A DNA stretch of 64,000 bases from assembly GCA_017467905.1 (NCBI GenBank), contig JAFUKD010000005.1, positions 62,001 through 126,000 of the forward strand. The letters are read 5' to 3'. The position numbers and the translations under genes were made by a program. Source of the stretch: Phascolarctobacterium sp. (GTDB taxonomy: Bacteria; Bacillota; Negativicutes; Acidaminococcales; Acidaminococcaceae). Shown here in pieces: positions 18,352 to 26,637 of this stretch. The number at the start of each line of letters is the position of its first letter. The first letter of the stretch is position 1. A model generated the notes under the pieces. It was not told the origin of the DNA and searched no databases. It was given only the letters and a program-made list of their open reading frames with translations.

Positions 18352-18387
18352 CATATGCCACATTGTTCAACTATATATAATGAACAA
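18341..18387. promoter_or_regulatory. Inverted and direct repeats upstream of pduL (candidate operator)
   Basis: TTGTTCA (18363-18369) and TGAACAA (18381-18387) form a perfect 7-bp inverted repeat with an 11-nt AT spacer, just upstream of the pduL -35. A TGCCACA direct repeat overlaps the -35 itself. This resembles a binding site for a dimeric regulator; the regulator is unknown. Confidence 0.45.
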
Positions 18388-18438
18388 GAATGTAGTTTAT
18401 TTGTAAATTGGTGGTTAATTTTAGATATAGTAGTAAGA

Positions 18439-18468
18439 AACCGTCTGTCTTAGAGAAAACAGACGGTT
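18439..18468 (-). terminator. Hairpin downstream of nfnB
   Basis: Perfect 10-bp stem (18439-18448 with 18459-18468) and a 10-nt loop, 12 nt after the nfnB stop. The T-tract on the leftward transcript is short (TTTCTT), so strength is uncertain. Confidence 0.65.
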
Positions 18469-18479
18469 CATTTTATAAA

Positions 18480-19871
18480 TTATAGCTTGCTTAAATATTC
18501 GTCAATAGCTTGCGCCGCACGCTTTCCTGCTCCCATGGCAGAGATAACAGTTGCAGCGCCGGTAACAATGTCGCCACCGGCAAAGACACCGGGAATAGAA
18601 GTAGCACCAACTTCATTAGCAACGATGTTGCCACGTTTATTTACTTCCAGTTCAGGAGTAGTCTGCTTGATGAGAGGGTTGGGACCCTGACCGATTGCCA
18701 TGACCACCATATCTACGTCAAGCACGTACTCGCTGCCCTTAACTTCTACTGGACTGCGACGACCGCTGGCATCAGGCTCGCCTAATTCCATCTTCACACA
18801 TTCCAAGCCATTTACCCAACCTTTATCATCACCGAGGATGCGTACAGGATTGTTCAAGAGGCGTAGTTCAATGCCTTCTTCTTTAGCGTGATGGATTTCT
18901 TCCTTGCGAGCAGGCATTTCATCTTCGCCACGACGATAAACAATATACACATGTTCAGCTCCAAGACGTTTGGCAGTACGAGCTGCGTCCATTGCTACGT
19001 TGCCTGCACCTACGATTGCAGCTTTCTTGCCAACATAAACAGGAGTAGCCACCTCCGGGAATCGATAAGCCTTCATCAGGTTTACACGGGTCAGGAACTC
19101 GTTGGCAGAATAGACACCATTTAGATTTTCGCCGTCAATTTGCATAAAGTATGGCAAACCAGCGCCAGTGCCAACGTAAACTGCATCGAAGCCTTCTTCC
19201 TCCATCAGCTCTTTAATGGTAAATGTGCGACCAATTACTGCGTTGACAACAATTTTAACTCCTAAATCTTTTAGAGCTTTAATTTCGTGTTGGACAATTT
19301 CCTTAGGCAGACGGAATTGGGGAATACCGTACATCAATACGCCACCTGCATCGTGGAGCGCTTCATATAATGTAACTTCGTAGCCAAGCTTTGCCAAATC
19401 GCCGGCAACAGTTAAGCCTGAAGGACCGCTTCCCACAATGGCAACCTTCTTCCCTTTGGAGGCAATGTCCCCTGCTTCTACAGCATCCAAGCCATTTTCA
19501 CGAGCGTAGTCCGCAACGAAACGCTCTAAGCGACCAATAGCAACAGGTTCACCCTTGATGCCAAGCACGCATCTGCTTTCGCACTGGTTTTCTTGGGGGC
19601 ATACGCGACCGCAAACTGCGGGCAGGCTGTTCTTGCGTTTTAAAATCTTAATTGCTTCTGAGAAGTTTTCTTCTGCAACTGCCTTGATGAATTTAGGAAT
19701 CTCCACGTTAACGGGGCAGCCCTCTACGCAACGAGGCTTAGGGCAGTTCAAGCAGCGCTGCGCTTCGTCTACAGCCATCTCTTTGGTATAACCTAAAGCT
19801 ACCTCTTCAAAATTTTTATTGCGAATCTCAGCCGGTTGTTCCGGCATAGCATTTCTCATTCCTCCACGCAT
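18480..19871 (-). CDS. nfnB: NfnB subunit: NADPH-binding flavoprotein of ferredoxin:NADP transhydrogenase (GltA-like)
   Basis: Homologue of the glutamate synthase small subunit. An N-terminal domain carries cysteines for two [4Fe-4S] clusters (CLNCPKPRCVEGCP and CGRVCPQENQCESRC), followed by two Rossmann folds (GSGPSGL and GAGNVAMDAA). Because an NfnA-type gene lies directly upstream and no glutamate synthase large subunit is present, it is best read as NfnB of the electron-bifurcating NADH-dependent reduced ferredoxin:NADP oxidoreductase. The start is uncertain: ATG 19871 has GGAGG 9 nt upstream, whereas ATG 19859 overlaps the nfnA stop as ATGA. Both keep the cluster motifs. Confidence 0.88.
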   Translation of the reverse strand: MRGGMRNAMPEQPAEIRNKNFEEVALGYTKEMAVDEAQRCLNCPKPRCVEGCPVNVEIPKFIKAVAEENFSEAIKILKRKNSLPAVCGRVCPQENQCESRCVLGIKGEPVAIGRLERFVADYARENGLDAVEAGDIASKGKKVAIVGSGPSGLTVAGDLAKLGYEVTLYEALHDAGGVLMYGIPQFRLPKEIVQHEIKALKDLGVKIVVNAVIGRTFTIKELMEEEGFDAVYVGTGAGLPYFMQIDGENLNGVYSANEFLTRVNLMKAYRFPEVATPVYVGKKAAIVGAGNVAMDAARTAKRLGAEHVYIVYRRGEDEMPARKEEIHHAKEEGIELRLLNNPVRILGDDKGWVNGLECVKMELGEPDASGRRSPVEVKGSEYVLDVDMVVMAIGQGPNPLIKQTTPELEVNKRGNIVANEVGATSIPGVFAGGDIVTGAATVISAMGAGKRAAQAIDEYLSKL

Positions 19872-20698
19872 CTGCAATGACCTCCACAGCTATATTCCAA
19901 AACCTCTTGGTTCTTGTACATTTGCTGGCGCATTACAAGGTTGGCAAAATCAACTTGGTGCGCGTCAAATTCCGGACCATCCACACAAGCAAATTTATTT
20001 TCACCGCCAACCATTACACGGCAGCCACCACACATACCGGTACCGTCAACCATTATAGTGTTCAGGCTTGCAGTAGTGGGTACGGCAAAGGGTTTGGTAG
20101 TTGCAGCAACGTTCTTCATCATAATAACTGGACCAATAGCAAGAACCAGGTCAACCTTCGTGCCTGCTTCCAGCATTTCACGTAAGGGGTCAGTTACGAA
20201 GCCCTTACGTCCTGCACTGCCATCATCAGTTGTAATAATCAGTTCGTCGCTGATTTCAGCCATCTTCTCTTTCCAAATCACCAAGTCTTTATTGCGAGCA
20301 CCGATAATGGAAATTACCTTGTTGCCTAGCTCATGATATGCGCGAGCAATGGGATACACGGGAGCAACACCAATACCACCGCCAACTACAACGACGGTAC
20401 CAAAATTTTTCATATGGGAAGGTTGCCCTAAAGGACCTGCAATATCTAAAATATTGTCGCCTTCCTTAAAGGTTTCGCACAAGTGCTTGGTAGTGTTGCC
20501 AACAGCTTGCACGATTAAGGTTATGGTCCCCTTCTTACGGTCAAAATCAGCAATGGTCAGCGGAATACGCTCGCTGTATTCGTCAGTGCGTACCATAACG
20601 AATTGACCGGGCTGGCATTTATGAGCAACCAAAGGAGCATCTACGATAAATTCATAAATACCATTAGCTAAATTTTGCATAAAAAGGATTTTAGCCAA
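19856..20698 (-). CDS. nfnA: NfnA subunit: FAD/[2Fe-2S] NAD-binding protein
   Basis: Ferredoxin-NADP reductase-fold protein of the PyrK/sulfide dehydrogenase beta group, 280 aa. A beta-barrel FAD domain (ERIPLTIAD near residue 45) is followed by an NAD-binding domain (VVVVGGGIGVAPVYP near 103-117). A C-terminal [2Fe-2S] motif runs DGTGMCGGCRV through FACVDGPEFD. It overlaps nfnB, and together they would form a soluble cytosolic complex that couples NADH, ferredoxin and NADP(H). The mtaD stop lies 20 nt upstream, so it is probably co-transcribed with the aldolase and deaminase genes. Confidence 0.88.
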   Translation of the reverse strand: MAKILFMQNLANGIYEFIVDAPLVAHKCQPGQFVMVRTDEYSERIPLTIADFDRKKGTITLIVQAVGNTTKHLCETFKEGDNILDIAGPLGQPSHMKNFGTVVVVGGGIGVAPVYPIARAYHELGNKVISIIGARNKDLVIWKEKMAEISDELIITTDDGSAGRKGFVTDPLREMLEAGTKVDLVLAIGPVIMMKNVAATTKPFAVPTTASLNTIMVDGTGMCGGCRVMVGGENKFACVDGPEFDAHQVDFANLVMRQQMYKNQEVLEYSCGGHCRCVEE

Positions 20699-20717
20699 AA
20701 TTTTTCACCTCACTAAT

Positions 20718-21998
20718 TTATTTTTTTAAAAGCTCATCAACGCAGGCACAAGCCTCTGCGTAAATTTTCTCTTCATCAAATTGGGTAAGCTTACCATTTT
20801 GCAGTACAATCTTACCGGCAACAAGCACCGTGTCAGCATCATTTGCATTAGCAGCATAAACCAAAAGGGAAAGCTTGTTATGACGCGGGTACCAATAAGG
20901 TTTGTGCATATCCCACAGTACGATATCTGCCAGGTAACCAGCTTCTAATTTACCCAAGTTTTCAAAACCAAGTACCTTGGCTCCGTTAACAGTTGCCATA
21001 TCCCAAGCTTGTTCAGCAGGGACGGCCAAGGGATTAAAGGTAGTTGCTTTGTGGAGCATGGCAGCTAAGCGGCATTCTTCCAGCATATCCAAATTATTGT
21101 TACTGGAAGTACCGTCAGTACCGAGACCAACGCAAATACCTTTTTCCAACATTTTATCTACAGGGGCAATACCGCTTGCCAGCTTCAGATTACTTTGGGG
21201 GTTGTGAGCAACGCGCACCTTTTTAGCCGCCATAATATCCATATCTTCATCAGTCAGATGTACAGCGTGAGCAGCGATAGTGCCAAGGTCAAACATTCCC
21301 AATTTATCCATCATCACAATGGGAGTAACACCATGTTCTTTAACGTAGTCCTCCACTTCACCCTTAGTTTCGCACAGATGCATCTGAATTTCTACATTAT
21401 TTTCTTTAGCAGTAGCAATAACTTTTTCCAGATATTCAATAGGACAGGTGTAAGGAGCGTGAGGACCAAAGGTTACGCGGATGCGTCCGTTATCATAGCC
21501 ATTCCAGTCCTTGGCAAATTTGATATTTTCTGCCAGCTTTTCGTCTTTATCCGGGGTAACGCCAATCAAGCCACGGCAAAGGTTAGCACGAATACCGGTT
21601 TCTGCACAGGCTTTGGCAACCTCGTCCATAAAGTAGTACATATCTGCGAAGCAGGTAGTGCCACCTTTCAGCATCTCTGCGATACCCAGCATTGCTCCCC
21701 AGTAAATATCCTTCGCCCCCATTTTAGCTTCAAAGGGCCAGATTTTATTTTGCAGCCAGTCCATCAGCGCCATATCATCAGCGTAGCTACGGAGCAAGGT
21801 CATAGAAACGTGGCCATGAGTATTGACCATACCTGCGGTAGCAAGCTTGCCTGCCCCGTCGAGCACTTCTGCATCTGCGAAAGCAGCAGGAGCTTCCGTA
21901 CCAACGTAAACAATCTTATCATCTTCGATAGCGATACAATTCATTTCCCCGTTGGGAGTATGTAATAGTTCAATATTTTTTATTAAGAGTTTGCTCAT
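20718..21998 (-). CDS. mtaD: 5-methylthioadenosine/S-adenosylhomocysteine deaminase (amidohydrolase)
   Basis: Metal-dependent amidohydrolase of the MtaD/SsnA group, which deaminates the adenine ring of MTA, SAH, 5'-deoxyadenosine or adenosine. Metal ligands are visible: HGH in NTHGHVSM, MHLCET, AAHAVHL and GLGTDGTSSNNN. The start is ATG 21998 with GAGG 8 nt upstream; the in-frame GTG at 22007 overlaps that ribosome site. The class II aldolase gene is 54 nt upstream and nfnA 19 nt downstream. With mtnP, mtnA and ahcY in the same window, a role in clearing S-adenosylmethionine by-products is the best reading. Other guanine- or triazine-type substrates cannot be excluded. Confidence 0.85.
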   Translation of the reverse strand: MSKLLIKNIELLHTPNGEMNCIAIEDDKIVYVGTEAPAAFADAEVLDGAGKLATAGMVNTHGHVSMTLLRSYADDMALMDWLQNKIWPFEAKMGAKDIYWGAMLGIAEMLKGGTTCFADMYYFMDEVAKACAETGIRANLCRGLIGVTPDKDEKLAENIKFAKDWNGYDNGRIRVTFGPHAPYTCPIEYLEKVIATAKENNVEIQMHLCETKGEVEDYVKEHGVTPIVMMDKLGMFDLGTIAAHAVHLTDEDMDIMAAKKVRVAHNPQSNLKLASGIAPVDKMLEKGICVGLGTDGTSSNNNLDMLEECRLAAMLHKATTFNPLAVPAEQAWDMATVNGAKVLGFENLGKLEAGYLADIVLWDMHKPYWYPRHNKLSLLVYAANANDADTVLVAGKIVLQNGKLTQFDEEKIYAEACACVDELLKK

Positions 21999-22052
21999 TT
22001 CATTCACCTCTTGTAAATTTTATAACCTATATAAGACAAATCATCTGGTTAT

Positions 22053-22757
22053 TTACTTTTCTGTACCCATTTGACGTTTTGAGTAATGCTCTTCGTAAAA
22101 ACTATGCATTATCTCTGCGTCCTTACTGGAAAGTTCTACCGCTCCCCCACAGCTCTGGCAGATAATGGCTATTTGGGCAGCCTTCTCTAAAATTTCTGCT
22201 ACAATCAGTGCGTCTTCCAAGGATTTTCCCCAACACACCGCACCATGATTGGCGAGTAAAACTGCTTTACGTCCGTTCATTGCTGCTACTGCATTATCGG
22301 CAAGCTCCTGTGTTCCAGGCAAAGCATATTCTGCACAATGAACCCTACCGCCTATAATCTGTACTATATCCTCGATAATGGCAGGTACCGGTTTACGCAT
22401 GGCAGCTAAGGCACTGGCATATATGCTATGAGTATGGATAATAGCTTGCGCTTCGGGGCAAGCTGCGTAAATTGCGGTGTGCAGTTTGCTTTCGGAAGAA
22501 GGCGTTAGCGCACCATCCAAGGTTTGGCAAGCAGAATCTATTATAACAATATCCTCCGGTTTTTGGTTGGCATAGCCCCGTCCGGAAGGCGTAACTGCGT
22601 AAACACCATCAGCAATCTTCACGCTGATATTACCCCAAGAGCCGGCAACAAGCTTACGTTCCATAAGCTCCTTCCCCATATTTACGACTGCTTCTCTGGC
22701 AGAGCGTATAGCTTCTACTAAAATTTTTTTATCATTTAGAAGAACAGCTTCTTGCAT
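22053..22757 (-). CDS. Class II aldolase/adducin family protein, candidate MTRu-1P/5-deoxyribulose-1P aldolase
   Basis: Zinc-dependent FucA-fold aldolase. It has the metal histidines (HTH in AIIHTHSIYAS and H in LLANHGAVCWG) and the catalytic-type Glu in SSESKLH. Members cleave sugar-1-phosphates to dihydroxyacetone phosphate plus an aldehyde. Because the next gene is mtaD and mtnP/mtnA are present elsewhere in the window, the likely substrate is 5-methylthioribulose-1-P or 5-deoxyribulose-1-P (the DHAP shunt). Fuculose-1-P aldolase remains an alternative, but no fucose genes are near. The start is ATG 22757, 8 nt after GGAGG. A TATAAT lies upstream at 22795-22790. Confidence 0.8.
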   Translation of the reverse strand: MQEAVLLNDKKILVEAIRSAREAVVNMGKELMERKLVAGSWGNISVKIADGVYAVTPSGRGYANQKPEDIVIIDSACQTLDGALTPSSESKLHTAIYAACPEAQAIIHTHSIYASALAAMRKPVPAIIEDIVQIIGGRVHCAEYALPGTQELADNAVAAMNGRKAVLLANHGAVCWGKSLEDALIVAEILEKAAQIAIICQSCGGAVELSSKDAEIMHSFYEEHYSKRQMGTEK

Positions 22758-22853
22758 CCTGTTAACCTCCAAAATAATTTTACGCCTTTATTATAACATT
22801 TCCGATAAAGTTAATAAAGTAATAAAGAAAAAACAAAGGCTTCTCTAAATCAA

Positions 22854-22897
22854 AAAGCAGAGTGGATTTTCACATATGTAAAAATCTACTCTGCTTT
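22854..22897 (-). terminator. Terminator of the M50 protease-to-fni operon
   Basis: Arms 22854-22870 and 22881-22897 pair over 17 bp with one wobble and a 10-nt loop; the leftward transcript ends in TTTTT. It lies 6 nt past the fni stop and isolates the aldolase-mtaD unit. Confidence 0.9.
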
Positions 22898-22902
22898 AAA
22901 AT

Positions 22903-23964
22903 TTATCTTCTTGCTTTGCATAAGGTAGCAAGTTCAAAACCACGGCAATCTATGTAATTGCAGGTTGCACCTTCAAAAATTACAGGAACTCTGCGTAAAT
23001 CCTGGGGCTTGCTAACACCCAAGAGTAACAGGTAATTAGTAAGTTGCCTGCTTATATCCTCAAAATAGGTAACAGCTACTTTTACGCCACTGCTTTGAAT
23101 AAGGCTTAACACTACGCCGGTAATACCAACAATATCTGCACCAAGGGCAAATGCCTTCGCTACTTGGGAAGCACTACGGATACCGCCGGAAGCTATGAGT
23201 AAATCCTCTTTTTTACAGCAAAGGCTTCCATCTAAAAGGCTCCATGCCGTGGGAATACCCCATGTCGCAAAATCATCAGTAAGCTCTAAGCCTTGACGGG
23301 CTGCTTCTATGGCAGGGAAGTTGGTTCCCCCAACACCTGCGCAGTCAAAACAGGTAATCCCTTCCGCTTTAAGACGTTCGTATTCTTCAAGGGCAATGCC
23401 ACAGCCGGTCTCCTTGGCAATAACAGGAACGCTTACTCCGTCACGGATACGCAATAAATTGTCCAGTAAGCCTTTAAAATCCTTATCACCTTCGTGCATA
23501 AAAAGCTCTTGGGCAGGATTAAGGTGAACCTCCAAAGCATCTGCGTTCAGCATTGCTACGGCTTCTTGCGCTTGGGCGGGCGTAGCTAGTTCGCTAATAT
23601 TGGCAAGGACAACACCATTGGGGTTATGCTTACGCACAACTTCATAGCTGGCATAACCTGTTTTGTCACGCACTGCACCATACTGAGAGCCAACTGCCAT
23701 AGCGATACCTAAAGCGTTGGCAACTTGGGCAAGCTTGGCATTCACATCTGTGACAGAATCCGTTCCACCAGTAATTGCATCTATTAAAAAAGGCAAACGT
23801 AAATGTTTGCCAAATATCTCAACAGATAAATTAATGTCTGCCGGATTAATTTCCGGCAGACAATTATGTAAGAAACGAATATCCTCAAAATGCGTGCTCC
23901 CAGGTCCATCACCAAGCTCTAAAGCATATTTAATATGTTCAAGTTTGCGTTGAGCGCGCTCCAT
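22903..23964 (-). CDS. fni: Type 2 isopentenyl-diphosphate delta-isomerase
   Basis: FMN- and NADPH-dependent enzyme interconverting isopentenyl and dimethylallyl diphosphate, with a TIM-barrel of the FMN-dependent dehydrogenase type. Visible segments are DAITGGTDSVTDVN (near 60), the VGSQYGAV region, KETGCGIALEEY and a SGGIRSASQVAKAFALGAD phosphate-binding stretch. At 353 aa it is full length. It lies 14 nt after ispH, which makes the same two products, so the isomerase may balance the DXP-pathway output. It is the last gene of a long leftward operon. Confidence 0.93.
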   Translation of the reverse strand: MERAQRKLEHIKYALELGDGPGSTHFEDIRFLHNCLPEINPADINLSVEIFGKHLRLPFLIDAITGGTDSVTDVNAKLAQVANALGIAMAVGSQYGAVRDKTGYASYEVVRKHNPNGVVLANISELATPAQAQEAVAMLNADALEVHLNPAQELFMHEGDKDFKGLLDNLLRIRDGVSVPVIAKETGCGIALEEYERLKAEGITCFDCAGVGGTNFPAIEAARQGLELTDDFATWGIPTAWSLLDGSLCCKKEDLLIASGGIRSASQVAKAFALGADIVGITGVVLSLIQSSGVKVAVTYFEDISRQLTNYLLLLGVSKPQDLRRVPVIFEGATCNYIDCRGFELATLCKARR

Positions 23965-23978
23965 CAGTTATTCCTCTA

Positions 23979-26033
23979 TTATTGAAGTTGTTCGGACAGG
24001 TCTTGGGTCAAGCCAGCAGAACCATTCAGGTAGGAGCTGTACTCAGCTTGTTCAGCAGCTTGTGCAGCTTTTACGATGCTCAAGCCAATTTTTTTGCTGT
24101 CCAAGTCCATTTTCAGAACTTGTGCTTTAACAACTTGACCAACTTCCAATACGTCGTCAGCTTTAGCGATACGTTCTTCAGCGATTTCAGAAATGTGAAC
24201 CAAGCCTTCTACTTTGTCGCTAATTTTAACGATTGCACCGAAGGGCAGGAAGCGGAGAACTTGTACTTCAACGATATCGCCGATGTTCAATTTGCCAGCT
24301 TCAACTTTCCAAGGATCTTCTTGGGTAGCTTTAATGGAAAGAGCAACGCGTTTGTTTTCGCGGTCAATCTTTTTAATGTAAACTTCAACTTCGTCGCCAA
24401 CTTGTGCAACGTCTTCAGCTTTAGCATTGCGGTTCCAAGAGAGTTCAGTGTTGTGAACCAAGCCTACAAGACCGGTGCCAACTTCTACGAACAGACCGAA
24501 TTCAGCAATTTTAACTACTTTACCGGGAACGGTGGTGCCTTCTTCAACGGAAGCGTAAGCAGCTTCTTCAGCAGCGGCACGAGCTTCTTTAGCAGCAGCG
24601 ATACGTGCTTCTTTAGCTTCTTTCCAAGCTTTAGCTTTAGCTTCTTTTTCAGCTTTCAACAAGTCGCGGCGAGAAACAACGATGCGTTTCTTTTCCAAGT
24701 CAACTTCAATGATTTCAGCTTCCAATTCTTGACCAACATAGCCGGTGAAATCTTCTACACGTTTCAGTTCAACGTGGGAAGCAGGCATGAAGCCTTCAAC
24801 ACCTTCAACTGCAACTGCCAAGCCAACGATGTTTTTAGCTTTATTTTTAATGATGCGGATAACTTTAACGGTAGCTGCGCGTTTTTCGCCTTCAGCCAAT
24901 TCTGCAACGTTTTTCCAAGCAGCGTCGCGTTCTGCTTTAATTTTGGACATACGAACGAAGTCGTCTTTAGAAGTACCGGGGATAACTTTAACTTCTACTT
25001 TATCGCCAACTTTGATGGTTGCCATCAATTCTTCGGCAGTTTCAGTCAAAGACCATTCCGGATAGGTAACAATACCTTCGCGCATATAGCCAAAATCTAC
25101 ATAAACGCCATCTTTATCCAATTGAATAACGGTAGCTTCCACGATTTTACCGGGATATACGTTAACCTCCTCACTTTGTGCCAACAAACTTTCAAAATCC
25201 ATGTTTTCCATTGCTGCAATAGCCTCCTTAATTAAACGGTCGGGAGTTGATGCTCCTGCCGTGATTCCAATTTTAATACAATCTCTGAACATATCCGGCT
25301 CTAATTCAGCCGCGGTCTCAATGTGATAAGCCTTGGAGCATTTAGTTGCCACCAGCTCGTATAAGTGACGAGTGTTGGCACTGTTGCGTCCACCTATCAC
25401 GATAAAGGCATCAACCTCGCCTGCTAATTTCATGGCAGCGTTTTGGCGTTGCGATGTAGCTAAGCAAATTGTACGCTCTACCCTAAATTCACCCTTGCGC
25501 TCCTTTTGGATTGCTGCCAAGATTTCTTCAAACTTTTGCAGCTCAAAAGTGGTTTGGATGATGACCGCATACTTGTCTTTTTGCGGTATATCAGAAATAT
25601 CTTTTATACATTCGACAACAATAGCGTTTTCTCCTGCCCATTTTTTAATACTTTTTACTTCCGGGTGATTTTTTTCTCCAACAATCACAGGATAGAAGCC
25701 ATCTGCAGCTGCTTGAGCTGCTTTCTTTTGTGCCATACGCACGTTGGGACAGGTTGCGTCGATTATATTTAACTGCATTGCTTCTGCTTGGCTATAAATT
25801 TCAGGGCCAACACCATGGGAACGGAAGATAACCGTTTCTCCCGAAGTGAACTGCTGCAAACTTTCCTTGCAGGCGATGCCCTTGCCTTCCAGTTCAGCAA
25901 TAAGCTGTGGGTTGTGAATCAAAGGTCCCAAGGTTCCTCCCTTTACCCTTGCTTCCGCAGCTTCTTCTGCCATTTTTACGGCACGCTTTACACCATAGCA
26001 AAAACCGCAGTATTCTGCAATCTTAATTTCCAT
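23979..26033 (-). CDS. ispH: IspH (HMB-PP reductase) fused to four S1 RNA-binding domains
   Basis: Two-part protein. Residues 1-285 are 4-hydroxy-3-methylbut-2-enyl diphosphate reductase, the last DXP-pathway step, with [4Fe-4S] ligands Cys12 (GFCYGV), Cys95 and Cys190 and the GITAGASTPD motif. Residues about 293-660 hold four S1 repeats like ribosomal protein S1. Between repeats 2 and 3 lies a 37-residue Ala/Lys/Glu-rich segment (about 460-496) likely to be a helical spacer. This fusion is known in Clostridia and Negativicutes. The start is ATG 26033, which places Cys12 as in other IspH; it overlaps the plsC stop. The TTG at 26060 is rejected because it adds nine unconserved residues. Confidence 0.93.
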   Translation of the reverse strand: MEIKIAEYCGFCYGVKRAVKMAEEAAEARVKGGTLGPLIHNPQLIAELEGKGIACKESLQQFTSGETVIFRSHGVGPEIYSQAEAMQLNIIDATCPNVRMAQKKAAQAAADGFYPVIVGEKNHPEVKSIKKWAGENAIVVECIKDISDIPQKDKYAVIIQTTFELQKFEEILAAIQKERKGEFRVERTICLATSQRQNAAMKLAGEVDAFIVIGGRNSANTRHLYELVATKCSKAYHIETAAELEPDMFRDCIKIGITAGASTPDRLIKEAIAAMENMDFESLLAQSEEVNVYPGKIVEATVIQLDKDGVYVDFGYMREGIVTYPEWSLTETAEELMATIKVGDKVEVKVIPGTSKDDFVRMSKIKAERDAAWKNVAELAEGEKRAATVKVIRIIKNKAKNIVGLAVAVEGVEGFMPASHVELKRVEDFTGYVGQELEAEIIEVDLEKKRIVVSRRDLLKAEKEAKAKAWKEAKEARIAAAKEARAAAEEAAYASVEEGTTVPGKVVKIAEFGLFVEVGTGLVGLVHNTELSWNRNAKAEDVAQVGDEVEVYIKKIDRENKRVALSIKATQEDPWKVEAGKLNIGDIVEVQVLRFLPFGAIVKISDKVEGLVHISEIAEERIAKADDVLEVGQVVKAQVLKMDLDSKKIGLSIVKAAQAAEQAEYSSYLNGSAGLTQDLSEQLQ

Positions 26034-26637
26034 TTCTAACACCAGCTTGTAACTCTGCAATGCGCGCCATCATCTCATCAGTCATTTCTTTTAAGACTTC
26101 TTTGGTGATGGGTTCATCCTTGGGGAAATAGATGGGCTTGCCAAAACGTACATACACCTTGGGCCACAGCTTGCCGCAGCGTTTCACATCAGTACCTACC
26201 ACGCAAGCAGGTACAATGGGCGCAAGCGCCTTGCTTGCCATCATCAACGCACCGGGAGCAGCCTTGCCCAGCTCGCCGGTACGGCTACGGGTTCCTTCCG
26301 GAAAGATTGCCAAAACGCCACCGCTTTTCAAGAGGTCAATGCCGTATTTGATAGCAGCCTTATCATTGCCACCACGCTTTACCGGAAAGGCACCTAACAG
26401 CTTATACAAATCTCCTAAAATAGGTACGAACAGCTCTGCCTTAGCCATAAATTTAACCTTGCGGGTTGCTGCTGTTCCTAAAACAGGCGGGTCAAGCAAG
26501 CTAATATGGTTGCTTGCCAATACCAAGGGACCATTCAGGGGAATGTTCTCCTCGCCTTTAACATCCATACGCAGGAAGATGGTAAAGAGTACCCTCAATA
26601 TAAATTTAACAGTAGCATGAAAAATATTATACAGCAT
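26023..26637 (-). CDS. plsC: 1-acyl-sn-glycerol-3-phosphate acyltransferase
   Basis: Membrane-associated acyltransferase making phosphatidate, the second acylation in phospholipid synthesis. It has an N-terminal hydrophobic helix, the HX4D catalytic motif in SNHISLLDPP (near residue 38), and the substrate motif FPEGTRSRTGE (near 115). The start is ATG 26637 with AGGTG 9 nt upstream; an in-frame GTG at 26649 lies on that ribosome site. It overlaps cmk by 11 nt and ispH by 11 nt, so translation is tightly coupled. plsY, psd and pssA elsewhere in the window belong to the same pathway. Confidence 0.92.
   Translation of the reverse strand: MLYNIFHATVKFILRVLFTIFLRMDVKGEENIPLNGPLVLASNHISLLDPPVLGTAATRKVKFMAKAELFVPILGDLYKLLGAFPVKRGGNDKAAIKYGIDLLKSGGVLAIFPEGTRSRTGELGKAAPGALMMASKALAPIVPACVVGTDVKRCGKLWPKVYVRFGKPIYFPKDEPITKEVLKEMTDEMMARIAELQAGVRNGN

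Noticed and set aside
18480-19871. Glutamate synthase small subunit (GltD) annotation
   Set aside because: No large subunit is near and an NfnA partner overlaps it, so NfnB fits better.
23982-25235. Long rightward open frame (417 codons) rich in Phe and Asn opposite ispH-S1
   Set aside because: It is the antisense shadow of the Ala/Lys/Glu-rich S1 region; the composition is an artefact and no ribosome site is present.
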